Origin: Sphingomonas sp. TREG-RG-20F-R18-01
Lineage (GTDB): Bacteria; Pseudomonadota; Alphaproteobacteria; Sphingomonadales; Sphingomonadaceae
Direction of reading: 5' to 3'
DNA: 64,000 nt
Assembly (NCBI RefSeq): GCF_022662475.1
Contig: NZ_JAKNQQ010000001.1
Coordinates: 310,001-374,000, forward strand
The notes under the pieces were generated by a model. It made no database searches and was not told the origin of the DNA. It worked only from the letters and a program-made list of their open reading frames with translations. This document shows, one piece after another, positions 1 through 7,242 of this stretch (the stretch's first letter is position 1; every line of letters starts with the position of its first letter). The position numbers and the translations under genes were made by a program.

Positions 1-1
1 G

Positions 2-685
2 CTGCCCGACGGACGCAGCTTCGCCGAGGGGGCGTCGCTATTGCTGACCTATGGCACGACGATCCACGCGCTGCTCGACCGAGGCCATCTGGCAGAGGGA
101 CAATCGATGCTCGTGCTCGGCGCGGCGGGCGGGGTCGGGCTTGCCGCGATCGAGCTTGGCAAGGCGTTCGGCGCGTGGGTCGTTGCGGCCGTCTCTTCCG
201 ACGAGAAGGCACAAGCCGCGCGGGACGCCGGCGCGGACGAAACGATCGTCTACGCCCGTGCACCGTTCGACAAGGACCAGTCCAAGGCGCTTGCAGAGCA
301 ATTCAAGGCTGCCGGCGGCATGGGCGGCTACGACGTCATTTATGATCCAGTCGGCGGCGATTATGCCGAGCCTGCGCTCCGATCGATCGGCTGGGAGGGA
401 CGTTACCTGGTAGTGGGCTTTCCGGCGGGCATTCCCAAGCTGCCGCTCAATTTGACGCTTCTGAAAAGCTGCGACGTGTGCGGCGTGTTCTGGGGCGCGT
501 TCGCGGCGCGGGACCCGCAGGCGAACCGGGCGCATATCGATCGCCTGTTCCGACTGTGGAAGGACGGCAAGATCATGCCGCGCGTAACGGAAACCTTCGC
601 CTTCGAAGATGGCGGTAAGGCGATTGCCAAGATGGCCGCACGGGGCGCGATCGGAAAACTGGTGGTGACGGTCGCGGAGGGGTAG
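2..685 (+). CDS. NADPH:quinone oxidoreductase, zinc-type alcohol dehydrogenase superfamily (5'-truncated by window edge)
   Basis: Open reading frame running in from the left edge; 227 C-terminal residues are present and the start lies outside. The fragment holds the nucleotide-binding Rossmann core of the medium-chain dehydrogenase/reductase fold, with the glycine-rich turn GAAGGVG at about residues 40-46 of the fragment, preceded by the conserved LLTYGTT segment. No zinc-ligand cysteine cluster is visible in this part, as in zeta-crystallin-like quinone reductases. The expected role is NADPH-dependent one- or two-electron reduction of quinones or enones in the cytoplasm; the substrate cannot be read from sequence. 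It converges on the Nramp gene, with a strong hairpin between them. Confidence 0.85.
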   Translation: MPDGRSFAEGASLLLTYGTTIHALLDRGHLAEGQSMLVLGAAGGVGLAAIELGKAFGAWVVAAVSSDEKAQAARDAGADETIVYARAPFDKDQSKALAEQFKAAGGMGGYDVIYDPVGGDYAEPALRSIGWEGRYLVVGFPAGIPKLPLNLTLLKSCDVCGVFWGAFAARDPQANRAHIDRLFRLWKDGKIMPRVTETFAFEDGGKAIAKMAARGAIGKLVVTVAEG

Positions 686-746
686 CATAGCGGGGGGACG
701 TGCCCGGAGCGCAGAACGCCCGGGCCGCCGGTGCATCACGAACGCC

Positions 747-774
747 CTGGGTTCCGCCCGACGCGGGAACCCAG
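747..774. terminator. Hairpin between convergent genes
   Basis: A 9-bp perfect stem (CTGGGTTCC at 747-755, GGAACCCAG at 766-774) with a short C/G-rich loop lies between the convergent quinone reductase and the Nramp transporter. The plus-strand side is followed by a moderately T-rich stretch. It probably acts as a shared terminator. It also resembles dispersed palindromes of sphingomonads. Confidence 0.5.
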
Positions 775-806
775 CCTTGTTGCTTGTCCTTCCGAGCCGC
801 CCGCTA

Positions 807-2252
807 CTACCCTGCGGCCTTGACCGGCGGCGTGTAGAAAAACCGCACATACGCCGCGAACCCCAGGATCGCTGCCGCGATGACCGCGACCCAGATCGGT
901 CCGATCGTCTCCCACAGGAGATAGACGTTCAGCCCCGCGATGAGCGTGCAGATCGTGTAGCCGACTACTCTTACCCAAGCGGGATTGGCAAACTCGCCCA
1001 TCCGCGCGCGACTGCTTGTCACCATGATCAGCGGAAAGATTGCGAACGGCAGTTGCATGGACAGCACGACTTGGCTCACCACGAGCAGTCCGACGGTGTC
1101 TTTCCCGCCTGTCGCGGAAATGACGATTACCGCCGGGATGATGGCTAGGCCCCGCGTTACCAATCGTCGCAGCCACGGCGCGACGCGGATGCGCAGGAAT
1201 CCCTCCATCACGATCTGCCCGGCCAGTGTTCCGGTGATCGTGCTGGACTGCCCTGACGCGAGGAGCGCCAGCGCAAAGGCCGTTGCGGCCACCCCGCCCA
1301 ACGCAGGACGAAGCAGTTGGTGCGCTTCCTGCAACTCGCTCACCACCATGCCGTTGCGCCAGAAGACCGCTGCGGCGAGGATCAGAATCGCCGCGTTCAC
1401 GAAAAAAGCCATGCCAAGCGCCAGCACCGTATCGATGGTGTTGAAGGCCAGCGCCGCCTTGACGTCGCGCTTGCCGGCCCCGAACGCGCGAGTCTGTACG
1501 ATCGATGAGTGCAGATAAAGGTTGTGCGGCATCACCGTGGCGCCAAGGATGCCCAGCGCGATGAGCAACGCCGCGGTGTTCGGAATGACTGGGGTCACAG
1601 CGCCCAGCGCAACCGCGCTCCAGTCCGGTTTCGCCAGCACCATCGTATAGGCAAAACACAAGCCGATCGTCGCAACCAGAACGATCACCACCGCCTCGAT
1701 CTTGCGGAAGCCTCGGTTGATCAGCAGCAACAACAGCAGCACATCAAGACCCGTGAGAACCACCCCCCAAAGCAGCGGAAGCCCCAGCAAAAGGTTGAGC
1801 GCGACGGCAGAGCCGACCACCTCGGCCAGGTCACAGGCAATGATCGCCACCTCGCACAATAGCCACAAGGCAATCGCCACCGGTTTTGCATAATAATCGC
1901 GGCACGATTGTGCCAGGTCGCGCCCGGTCACGATTCCGAGCCTGGCGCACAACACCTGCAGAAAAATGGCCATTAGGTTGGACGACAATATGACCCACAG
2001 CAGCGCATAGCCGAACTGACTCCCGCCAGCGAGATCGGTGCCCCAGTTGCCGGGATCCATATACCCGACCGAAACGAGAAAGCCCGGGCCGGCGAACCCC
2101 AGCCATTGCCGCCAGCGCGACCGCTTGGGGTCGCCCGTCTCCCAGACCTTAACGCTGCGATGCGCCTCCGGCAGGGACCGCCCGGAATCTTCCGGTGTGA
2201 CGGGGTCGGACAGGCGCTCGAACACTACGCGTCTTGGAGGTGATGAAGCCAT
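807..2252 (-). CDS. Nramp family divalent metal (Mn2+/Fe2+) transporter, MntH-like
   Basis: 481-residue polytopic inner-membrane protein. The two unwound-helix metal-binding motifs of Nramp are intact: DPGNW at residues 66-70 (TM1) and MPHN at 241-244 (TM6). About eleven hydrophobic segments follow a hydrophilic N-terminal tail of some 50 residues, longer than in E. coli MntH. Family knowledge: proton-coupled uptake of Mn2+ and other divalent metals. No MntR site or Mn riboswitch was recognised upstream. The gene stands alone on the minus strand, diverging from the DUF1476 operon across 145 bp. An alternative start inside the tail cannot be excluded. Confidence 0.9.
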   Translation of the reverse strand: MASSPPRRVVFERLSDPVTPEDSGRSLPEAHRSVKVWETGDPKRSRWRQWLGFAGPGFLVSVGYMDPGNWGTDLAGGSQFGYALLWVILSSNLMAIFLQVLCARLGIVTGRDLAQSCRDYYAKPVAIALWLLCEVAIIACDLAEVVGSAVALNLLLGLPLLWGVVLTGLDVLLLLLLINRGFRKIEAVVIVLVATIGLCFAYTMVLAKPDWSAVALGAVTPVIPNTAALLIALGILGATVMPHNLYLHSSIVQTRAFGAGKRDVKAALAFNTIDTVLALGMAFFVNAAILILAAAVFWRNGMVVSELQEAHQLLRPALGGVAATAFALALLASGQSSTITGTLAGQIVMEGFLRIRVAPWLRRLVTRGLAIIPAVIVISATGGKDTVGLLVVSQVVLSMQLPFAIFPLIMVTSSRARMGEFANPAWVRVVGYTICTLIAGLNVYLLWETIGPIWVAVIAAAILGFAAYVRFFYTPPVKAAG

Positions 2253-2397
2253 ACCGTTCCCGCCCTACCCGAACTCCCGCGATTCTCCGACGCGGAATCG
2301 TGGTCGAACGGTTGCGACGACGATGCGTTGCACCGGGGCGACGCTGCCACTATCTCGGTCACATCCTTTCCTACCGTTTTCCGGGGACCAACGGCAC

Positions 2398-2721
2398 ATG
2401 ACCAGCTTCGACGATCGCGAGCGCGCCTTCGAGACCAAATATGCGCGCGACGAGGAAATGGCGTTCCGCATCGTCGCGCGGCGTAACCGCCTGCTAGGCC
2501 ATTGGGCCGCAACCGAGATGCGACTGACCAAGGAGGAGGCGGACGCTTACGCCACCGCCGTCGTCCAGGCCGATTTTGAGGAAGCCGGTGACGAGGACGT
2601 CATTCGCAAGCTCGTCAGCGACCTGACCGCTGCCAACGTCGCCATCGACGAAGCGACGATCCGCCGCACGATCGAGGAAAAGACGGTCGAGGCACGTCGC
2701 CAGTTGATGGAGGCGCAATAA
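2398..2721 (+). CDS. DUF1476 protein, F1-ATPase zeta-subunit-type inhibitor
   Basis: 107-residue, highly charged, all-helical protein beginning MTSFDDRERAFE, which is the DUF1476 signature. In Paracoccus the homologue is the zeta subunit that plugs the F1 motor and blocks ATP hydrolysis; other alphaproteobacterial members have weaker inhibitory activity. An in-frame upstream extension is not conserved, so the ATG at 2398 was taken. Its stop (TAA, 2719-2721) overlaps the ATG of bolA by one base, so translation of the two is coupled. First gene of a DUF1476-bolA-grxD operon common in alphaproteobacteria. Confidence 0.9.
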   Translation: MTSFDDRERAFETKYARDEEMAFRIVARRNRLLGHWAATEMRLTKEEADAYATAVVQADFEEAGDEDVIRKLVSDLTAANVAIDEATIRRTIEEKTVEARRQLMEAQ

Positions 2722-2960
2722 TGCCCATGTCCGGATCTGAAATCGAGGCGTTGATCGTGGCGGGGATCCCCGACGCGCACGTCGAGATGACCGATCTGGC
2801 GGGTGACGGCGACCATTGGGCCGCGCGCGTCACCGCCGAGAGTTTTCGCGGGCAACCGCGGTTGAAGCAACAGCGCGCCGTCTATGCCGCGCTGGGCGAG
2901 CGGATGGGCGGCGTGCTCCACGCGCTGCAACTGACCACCGCCGTCCCTGTTCAGGAGTGA
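2721..2960 (+). CDS. BolA family protein
   Basis: 79-residue single-domain BolA protein: alpha/beta fold with the conserved FRG...HALQL pattern towards the C-terminus. BolA proteins pair with CGFS monothiol glutaredoxins to bind a [2Fe-2S] cluster and act in iron sensing or cluster delivery. The partner glutaredoxin is the next gene, starting 5 bases downstream, which supports a shared function. No helix-turn-helix-like insertion is seen, so the protein belongs to the short BolA class. The start overlaps the DUF1476 stop codon. Confidence 0.9.
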   Translation: MPMSGSEIEALIVAGIPDAHVEMTDLAGDGDHWAARVTAESFRGQPRLKQQRAVYAALGERMGGVLHALQLTTAVPVQE

Positions 2961-2965
2961 TGACA

Positions 2966-3298
2966 ATGACCGACGAATCTCAGACCCGTATCGCCGAACT
3001 GGTTGGCAAGTCCGATGTGGTGCTGTTCATGAAGGGCAGTCCGCTGTTTCCGCAGTGCGGTTTTTCGAGCCGGGCGATTGCCATCCTTAACCATATTGGC
3101 GTCGAGTTCGACAGCGTCGACGTGTTGCAGGACCAGGGGATCCGTCAGGGGATCAAGACCTTCTCGGATTGGCCGACGATCCCGCAGCTTTACGTAAAGG
3201 GCGAATTCGTCGGCGGGTCCGACATCATGATGGAAATGTACGAGAGCGGTGAACTTGCTACCCTGCTCGAAGAACAGGGTGTCGCAAAGGCGAACTGA
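2966..3298 (+). CDS. grxD: Monothiol glutaredoxin, Grx4/GrxD type
   Basis: 110-residue glutaredoxin with the monothiol active site CGFS at residues 31-34 and the glutathione-binding WPTIPQLYVKGEFVGGSDI segment (WP motif, TVP-like loop, GG-D). It binds a glutathione-coordinated [2Fe-2S] cluster, works with BolA and hands clusters to target proteins. Two in-frame ATGs exist (2960 and 2966). AGGAG at 2953-2957 is 8 nt from the second and only 2 nt from the first, so 2966 is preferred. It is the last gene of the DUF1476-bolA-grxD operon and is followed by a strong hairpin terminator. Confidence 0.93.
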   Translation: MTDESQTRIAELVGKSDVVLFMKGSPLFPQCGFSSRAIAILNHIGVEFDSVDVLQDQGIRQGIKTFSDWPTIPQLYVKGEFVGGSDIMMEMYESGELATLLEEQGVAKAN

Positions 3299-3307
3299 GG
3301 CCGGGTC

Positions 3308-3339
3308 GGGCGGGTCGCGCTCTCAGCGCTGACCCGCCC
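3308..3339 (+). terminator. Hairpin terminator after grxD
   Basis: GGGCGGGTC (3308-3316) pairs perfectly with GACCCGCCC (3331-3339), and an inner GCGCT/AGCGC stem extends the duplex. It starts 10 bp after the grxD stop. There is no strong T tract, as is frequent in GC-rich alphaproteobacteria. Confidence 0.65.
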
Positions 3340-3538
3340 TGCTGAAGCGTAATCGCTCGGCTGCGTTAAGCGTAGCACAGGCCGTGCCAGATGAATGGAA
3401 TGGCGCAAATGCCGTCGCTCGGTGGTTAACGGCCGGGCCCGCGCCACGATCAGTGTAAAGTTTTCCGACATTCGCGAGGCCGGTGATAATCGTCCCCGCA
3501 CGCTTTGCGGCTGCGGCAACGCTCGCTACAACCCGGGC

Positions 3539-5176
3539 ATGACGACCCTTCCTCACCGCACCGGCGGCCGAATCCTTGTCGATAACCTGCTTGCGCAGGG
3601 CTGCGATCGCATCTTCACCGTGCCCGGCGAGAGCTTCCTTGCGGTGCTCGATGCGCTGCACGATACCCCGCAAATCGACCTCGTCGTATGCCGCCAGGAA
3701 GGCGGCGTCGCCTTCATGGCCTGCGCCGATGGCACGCTCACGGGTCGCCCGGGGGTCGCCTTCGTGACCCGTGGGCCCGGCGCGACCAATGCATCGATCG
3801 GCGTTCACGTGGCCATGCAGGATTCGCAGCCGATGGTGCTGTTCATCGGCGACGTCGACCGCGGTACGCGGGATCGCGAAGCATTCCAGGAAATCGATTT
3901 TCCTGCGATGTTCGCACCGATCGCAAAATGGGCCGCCAAGATCGACGACGCGCGCCGCATCCCCGAATATGTCGCGCGCGCCTGGAACGTCGCCATGTCG
4001 GGACGCCCCGGTCCTGTGGTACTCGCCCTGCCAGAGGACATGCTGCTCGACCTGGTCCAAGCCGTCGATCGCCCGCGGGCCGAACCCGTCGTGCAAGCCT
4101 GCGATCCGTTCCAATTGCATGCCCTCGCCGGCCTGCTCGACGCCGCGGAACGGCCACTCGCGATCGTTGGCGGGGCGGGATGGAGCGCGCGCGCCGCCGA
4201 GTCTTTTGGCGCCTGGGCCGAACGTGCCGCGCTGCCCGTCGCCGCCGCGTTCCGCCGCCAGGATGCACTGTCCAACGATTGCCCCGTCTGGGCGGGCAAT
4301 CTCGGCTATGGGCCGAACCCCAAGCTGGCACAGCGGGTCCGCGAGGCTGATCTGTTGCTGATCGTCGGCCCGCGCATGGGCGAAGCGACGACCGACGGCT
4401 ATGCGCTGATCACGCCGGATCATCCGGGACAGCGACTGGTCCATGTTCACCCCGACCCCACTGAACTCGGCCAGACCTATCGCACCGACCTTGCGATTTG
4501 CGCGGATATGGCATCCTTTGGTGATGCCCTGCATTCGATTACCTGTACCCCGCGCGACGCCGCAGTGGCGCACGCGGAGTATCTAGCCTGGTCTACGCCC
4601 GCCCCGCGCGATCGCATCGCGCTCGACCTCGGGCCTTGCGTTGCCGAGATGCGTTGTGCCCTGCCGGTGGACGCCATCATCTGTAATGGCGCGGGCAATT
4701 ATTCGGGCTGGTGGCATCGCTATTGGCGCTATGCCGGGCCGGGCACCCAATTGGCGCCGACCGCCGGTGCCATGGGGTATGGCGTGCCTGCTGCGACCGC
4801 CGCCGCCCTGCGACATCCAACGCGCACCGTCGTCGCGCTAGCCGGTGACGGATGCTTTTTGATGAACGGACAGGAACTTGCGACCGCCGTCTCGCATGGC
4901 GTCGACCTGCTCGTTGTGGTGATCGACAATGGCGGCTACGGAACGATCCGCATGCATCAGGAGCGCGACTATCCCGGACGCGTCAGTGGTACGCGGTTGC
5001 AAAACCCAGACTTTGCGGCGCTTGGGCGCGCCTATGGATGCTGGGCGGAGACGATCGAAACGACCGACCAGTTCGGTCCGGCGCTGGCGCGCGCGAAAGC
5101 GGAACGTGGCGTTCGCCTGCTGCACCTCAAGACCGATATGCGAGCGATCACCGCCGGCGCCATGCTCGAGATATAG
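3539..5176 (+). CDS. Thiamine-pyrophosphate-dependent enzyme, acetolactate-synthase-like
   Basis: 545-residue ThDP enzyme with the three-domain layout: N-terminal PYR domain with the catalytic glutamate E54 in CRQEGG, central domain, and C-terminal PP domain with the GDG...N metal/ThDP motif (GDGCFLMNG followed by DNGGYG). Family members decarboxylate 2-oxo acids (acetolactate synthase, benzoylformate decarboxylase and similar); the substrate cannot be fixed from sequence. No ilvH-type regulatory subunit is adjacent, arguing against the main anabolic acetolactate synthase. The frame extends upstream to 3395, but that extension is Arg-rich and unlike the family, so ATG 3539 was chosen; its ribosome site is weak. 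Confidence 0.85.
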   Translation: MTTLPHRTGGRILVDNLLAQGCDRIFTVPGESFLAVLDALHDTPQIDLVVCRQEGGVAFMACADGTLTGRPGVAFVTRGPGATNASIGVHVAMQDSQPMVLFIGDVDRGTRDREAFQEIDFPAMFAPIAKWAAKIDDARRIPEYVARAWNVAMSGRPGPVVLALPEDMLLDLVQAVDRPRAEPVVQACDPFQLHALAGLLDAAERPLAIVGGAGWSARAAESFGAWAERAALPVAAAFRRQDALSNDCPVWAGNLGYGPNPKLAQRVREADLLLIVGPRMGEATTDGYALITPDHPGQRLVHVHPDPTELGQTYRTDLAICADMASFGDALHSITCTPRDAAVAHAEYLAWSTPAPRDRIALDLGPCVAEMRCALPVDAIICNGAGNYSGWWHRYWRYAGPGTQLAPTAGAMGYGVPAATAAALRHPTRTVVALAGDGCFLMNGQELATAVSHGVDLLVVVIDNGGYGTIRMHQERDYPGRVSGTRLQNPDFAALGRAYGCWAETIETTDQFGPALARAKAERGVRLLHLKTDMRAITAGAMLEI

Positions 5177-5180
5177 AAAA

Positions 5181-5206
5181 AGCCGCACCGGTTGCCCGGC
5201 GCGGCT
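5181..5206. terminator. Bidirectional hairpin terminator
   Basis: AGCCGC-A-CCGG-TTGC-CCGG-C-GCGGCT folds into a stem with one mismatch. On the minus strand it is followed by a T run (TTTTTC), making it an intrinsic terminator for the csbD-like gene. On the plus strand it follows the ThDP gene directly, but with a weak T tract. Confidence 0.7.
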
Positions 5207-5231
5207 TGTTCAATTCCGGTAACGCAAAAGG

Positions 5232-5402
5232 TCAGATGTCGTCGCCGAGCGCGCCCTTGACCTTGCCGCCGAGCTGCTGAGCCTTGCCCTTGGCTTCCTG
5301 CGCCGCGCCGTCAGCCTTGGTTTCAGGATTGTCGCTTTCCTGCTTTACCTTGCCAATGGCCTCGTTGACGTTGCCTTTGATCTTGTCGATGAGTTCGCCC
5401 AT
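5232..5402 (-). CDS. CsbD family stress-response protein
   Basis: 56-residue hydrophilic, Lys/Gly/Ala-rich protein starting MGELIDKIKGNVNEAIGK, the CsbD signature. CsbD proteins are abundant general-stress proteins of unknown biochemistry. The frame continues upstream, but only the ATG at 5402 matches family length, and an AAAGGA-like ribosome site precedes it. A consensus EcfG promoter sits at 5465-5489 on the same strand and a hairpin terminator follows the stop, so this looks like a single-gene transcription unit under the general stress response. Confidence 0.9.
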   Translation of the reverse strand: MGELIDKIKGNVNEAIGKVKQESDNPETKADGAAQEAKGKAQQLGGKVKGALGDDI

Positions 5403-5428
5403 GGCTTCAATCCTTTCCGTATCGAGTG

Positions 5429-6049
5429 ATGTCGACAGCCGACATCCGCTACTCCCATCTAAACAACGGCCAATTCGCAATGCGGTTCCAACGGGCCGTG
5501 GCTGAACGCGGACGCCACGGAGGCTTCGCCGCGAAGGGATGGGTGGACCGCCTTCTCGCGCCACTTTCGGATGGCGCCGCTGTCCTGGACCTCGGCTGCG
5601 GCGATGGCCAACCGGTCGCGCGCTACCTGCTCGACCGGGGGTTCACGGTAACGGGGGTAGACGCGGCGGGGTCGGTCATCGCCCTGGCAACTACGCGCTT
5701 CCCGCGCGGGCGCTGGATCAAGGGCGATATGCGGACGATCAAACTCGACGAGACGTTCGATGCGGTGCTCGCCTGGAATTCCCTGACGTGGCTCAGTCAC
5801 GACGACCGCGCCGCGATGGCGATGCGCGCGGCCACCTGGCTCAAGCCGGGAGGACGCATGCTGTTCAATGCCCAGGCCGATCTCGATCCGAGCCGCCGCG
5901 ACTATCGCGACGGCTCGCCCTACCGCGCCGACCTCGAGGCCGCCAATTACTCCGCGGCGATCGCGCGCAGCGGGCTGACGATGATTGCGCATGTCGTGGC
6001 CGACCCAGCGTGCGAAGACGCTGGCGTGTGGCTGGCGGAGAAGCCGTGA
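5429..6049 (+). CDS. Class I SAM-dependent methyltransferase
   Basis: 206-residue small-molecule-type methyltransferase with the SAM motif I (VLDLGCGDG, about residues 50-58), acidic motif (GVDAAG) and a post-motif LKPGG. The acceptor substrate is unknown. Start uncertain: GTG 5426, ATG 5429 and ATG 5480 are in frame and none has a good ribosome site. The csbD gene diverges from only 24-27 bp away and its promoter lies at 5465-5489, so the downstream ATG 5480 is also plausible. It converges on the rRNA methyltransferase gene 11 bp beyond its stop. Confidence 0.8.
   Translation: MSTADIRYSHLNNGQFAMRFQRAVAERGRHGGFAAKGWVDRLLAPLSDGAAVLDLGCGDGQPVARYLLDRGFTVTGVDAAGSVIALATTRFPRGRWIKGDMRTIKLDETFDAVLAWNSLTWLSHDDRAAMAMRAATWLKPGGRMLFNAQADLDPSRRDYRDGSPYRADLEAANYSAAIARSGLTMIAHVVADPACEDAGVWLAEKP
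5465..5489 (-). promoter_or_regulatory. EcfG-type general stress promoter for the csbD-like gene
   Basis: On the minus strand: GGAAC (5489-5485), 16-nt spacer, CGTT (5468-5465). This is an exact match to the alphaproteobacterial sigma-EcfG consensus. The expected start site is near 5457, giving a leader of about 55 nt before the csbD-like start at 5402. The promoter lies inside the 5' part of the oppositely oriented methyltransferase frame. Confidence 0.75.
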
Positions 6050-6060
6050 CCGCTTGGACG

Positions 6061-7242
6061 CTACTTCCGGAACAGCGCCGCCAGTTCGGCATGCGTCGAC
6101 CAGCGGAACTGGCCGACCGGTTGGATCCATTCTATCCGGTAACCGCCCTTGTACAATATCTCCGCATCCCGGGCGAAACTACTGGGATTACACGAAACAT
6201 ACGCTATCGCGGGAACGGTTGACGCGGCCAGCTGGGCAATTTGCTCGCGCGCGCCGGAGCGGGGTGGATCGAGCACGACCGCGGCGAAGCGCGAACATTC
6301 GGCACTGGTCAACGGTCGGCGGAACAGGTCGCGATGCTCGGTGAACAGGGCGCGCCCGGCGCGGCTCGCGCCGGCCTGCAACGCGAGGATCGCATCGCGC
6401 CCGGCCTCTGCGGCATAAACCTTCCCAGCGAGCGAGAGCGCAAACGTCCCCAGCCCGGCGAACAGATCCGCGGTCGCGCCGCGCACTGGTCCGATCGCCT
6501 CACGCACCGCCGCGATCAGGCTCGCTTCGCCTTCGCGCGTTGCCTGGAGAAAGGCGGCGGGCGGGAACGGCACCGCGACGTCCCCCAGTGTGATCGTCAC
6601 GCCTTCGGGCTCCCAGCGGGTCTCTGGACCGAGGCCGTCGTCGATCGACAGCCGGGCGATGGCATGGCTGGCGCAGAACGCCGTCATCGCCTCGGCGACG
6701 GCTAGACCGTCGGCGAGTGTCCCCTCGATCAGCAGATCGACGCCCTGATCGACTTCGGTCAAATGAACGCGCGCCCTGCCCTTGAGCGTGCGCACCAGCA
6801 GCTTGCGCAACGGCGCGAGCAACGCGAACAGGCCCGGCGTCAGGACGTGGCATTCTCTGAGATCCACGATCTCATGGCTCGCCGATGCGCTGAACCCAAG
6901 CTTGACCGTTCCCCCCTTTACCTCCGCATGCAAGGTCGCCCGCCGCCGCGTGCGCGGCGGAGACAGCAGCGGGCGGCGGATGTCCGCCTGCAGATGCTGT
7001 GCGGCCAACGCGCCCGCGATCCGGTCGACCAGGAAGTCGGAATAACTCGCATCGTCGAGATGCTGCAGCTGGCACCCGCCGCATTCGGGGAAATGCCGGC
7101 AGGGCGGGGTCCGATGGTGCGGGCCGGGAACCACCACATTGTCCGCAGTCAGCTGGTCGCCCGGCGCGGCGAAGGCGGCATGACGGCCGTCGGCGGTCAC
7201 GCCGTCACCGCGTGCCGCTACTCGTACGATGGTATCGGTCAT
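6061..7242 (-). CDS. Class I SAM-dependent 23S rRNA m5U methyltransferase, RlmD/RumA-like
   Basis: 393-residue RNA methyltransferase. The N-terminal cysteines C48, C54 and C57 (C-x5-CGGC) form the Fe-S cluster motif of the TrmA/RlmC/RlmD group. The SAM motif DLFAGLGTFAL lies in the C-terminal half, and the catalytic nucleophile motif YVSCNPSSFARD lies near the end. The expected product is 5-methyluridine in 23S rRNA (RlmD-like), though the exact site cannot be told from sequence. The N-terminal TRAM domain is short. Its ATG overlaps the stop of the NAD(P)HX repair gene (ATGA), so it is the last gene of a minus-strand operon starting at ispE or ilvD. Confidence 0.88.
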   Translation of the reverse strand: MTDTIVRVAARGDGVTADGRHAAFAAPGDQLTADNVVVPGPHHRTPPCRHFPECGGCQLQHLDDASYSDFLVDRIAGALAAQHLQADIRRPLLSPPRTRRRATLHAEVKGGTVKLGFSASASHEIVDLRECHVLTPGLFALLAPLRKLLVRTLKGRARVHLTEVDQGVDLLIEGTLADGLAVAEAMTAFCASHAIARLSIDDGLGPETRWEPEGVTITLGDVAVPFPPAAFLQATREGEASLIAAVREAIGPVRGATADLFAGLGTFALSLAGKVYAAEAGRDAILALQAGASRAGRALFTEHRDLFRRPLTSAECSRFAAVVLDPPRSGAREQIAQLAASTVPAIAYVSCNPSSFARDAEILYKGGYRIEWIQPVGQFRWSTHAELAALFRK

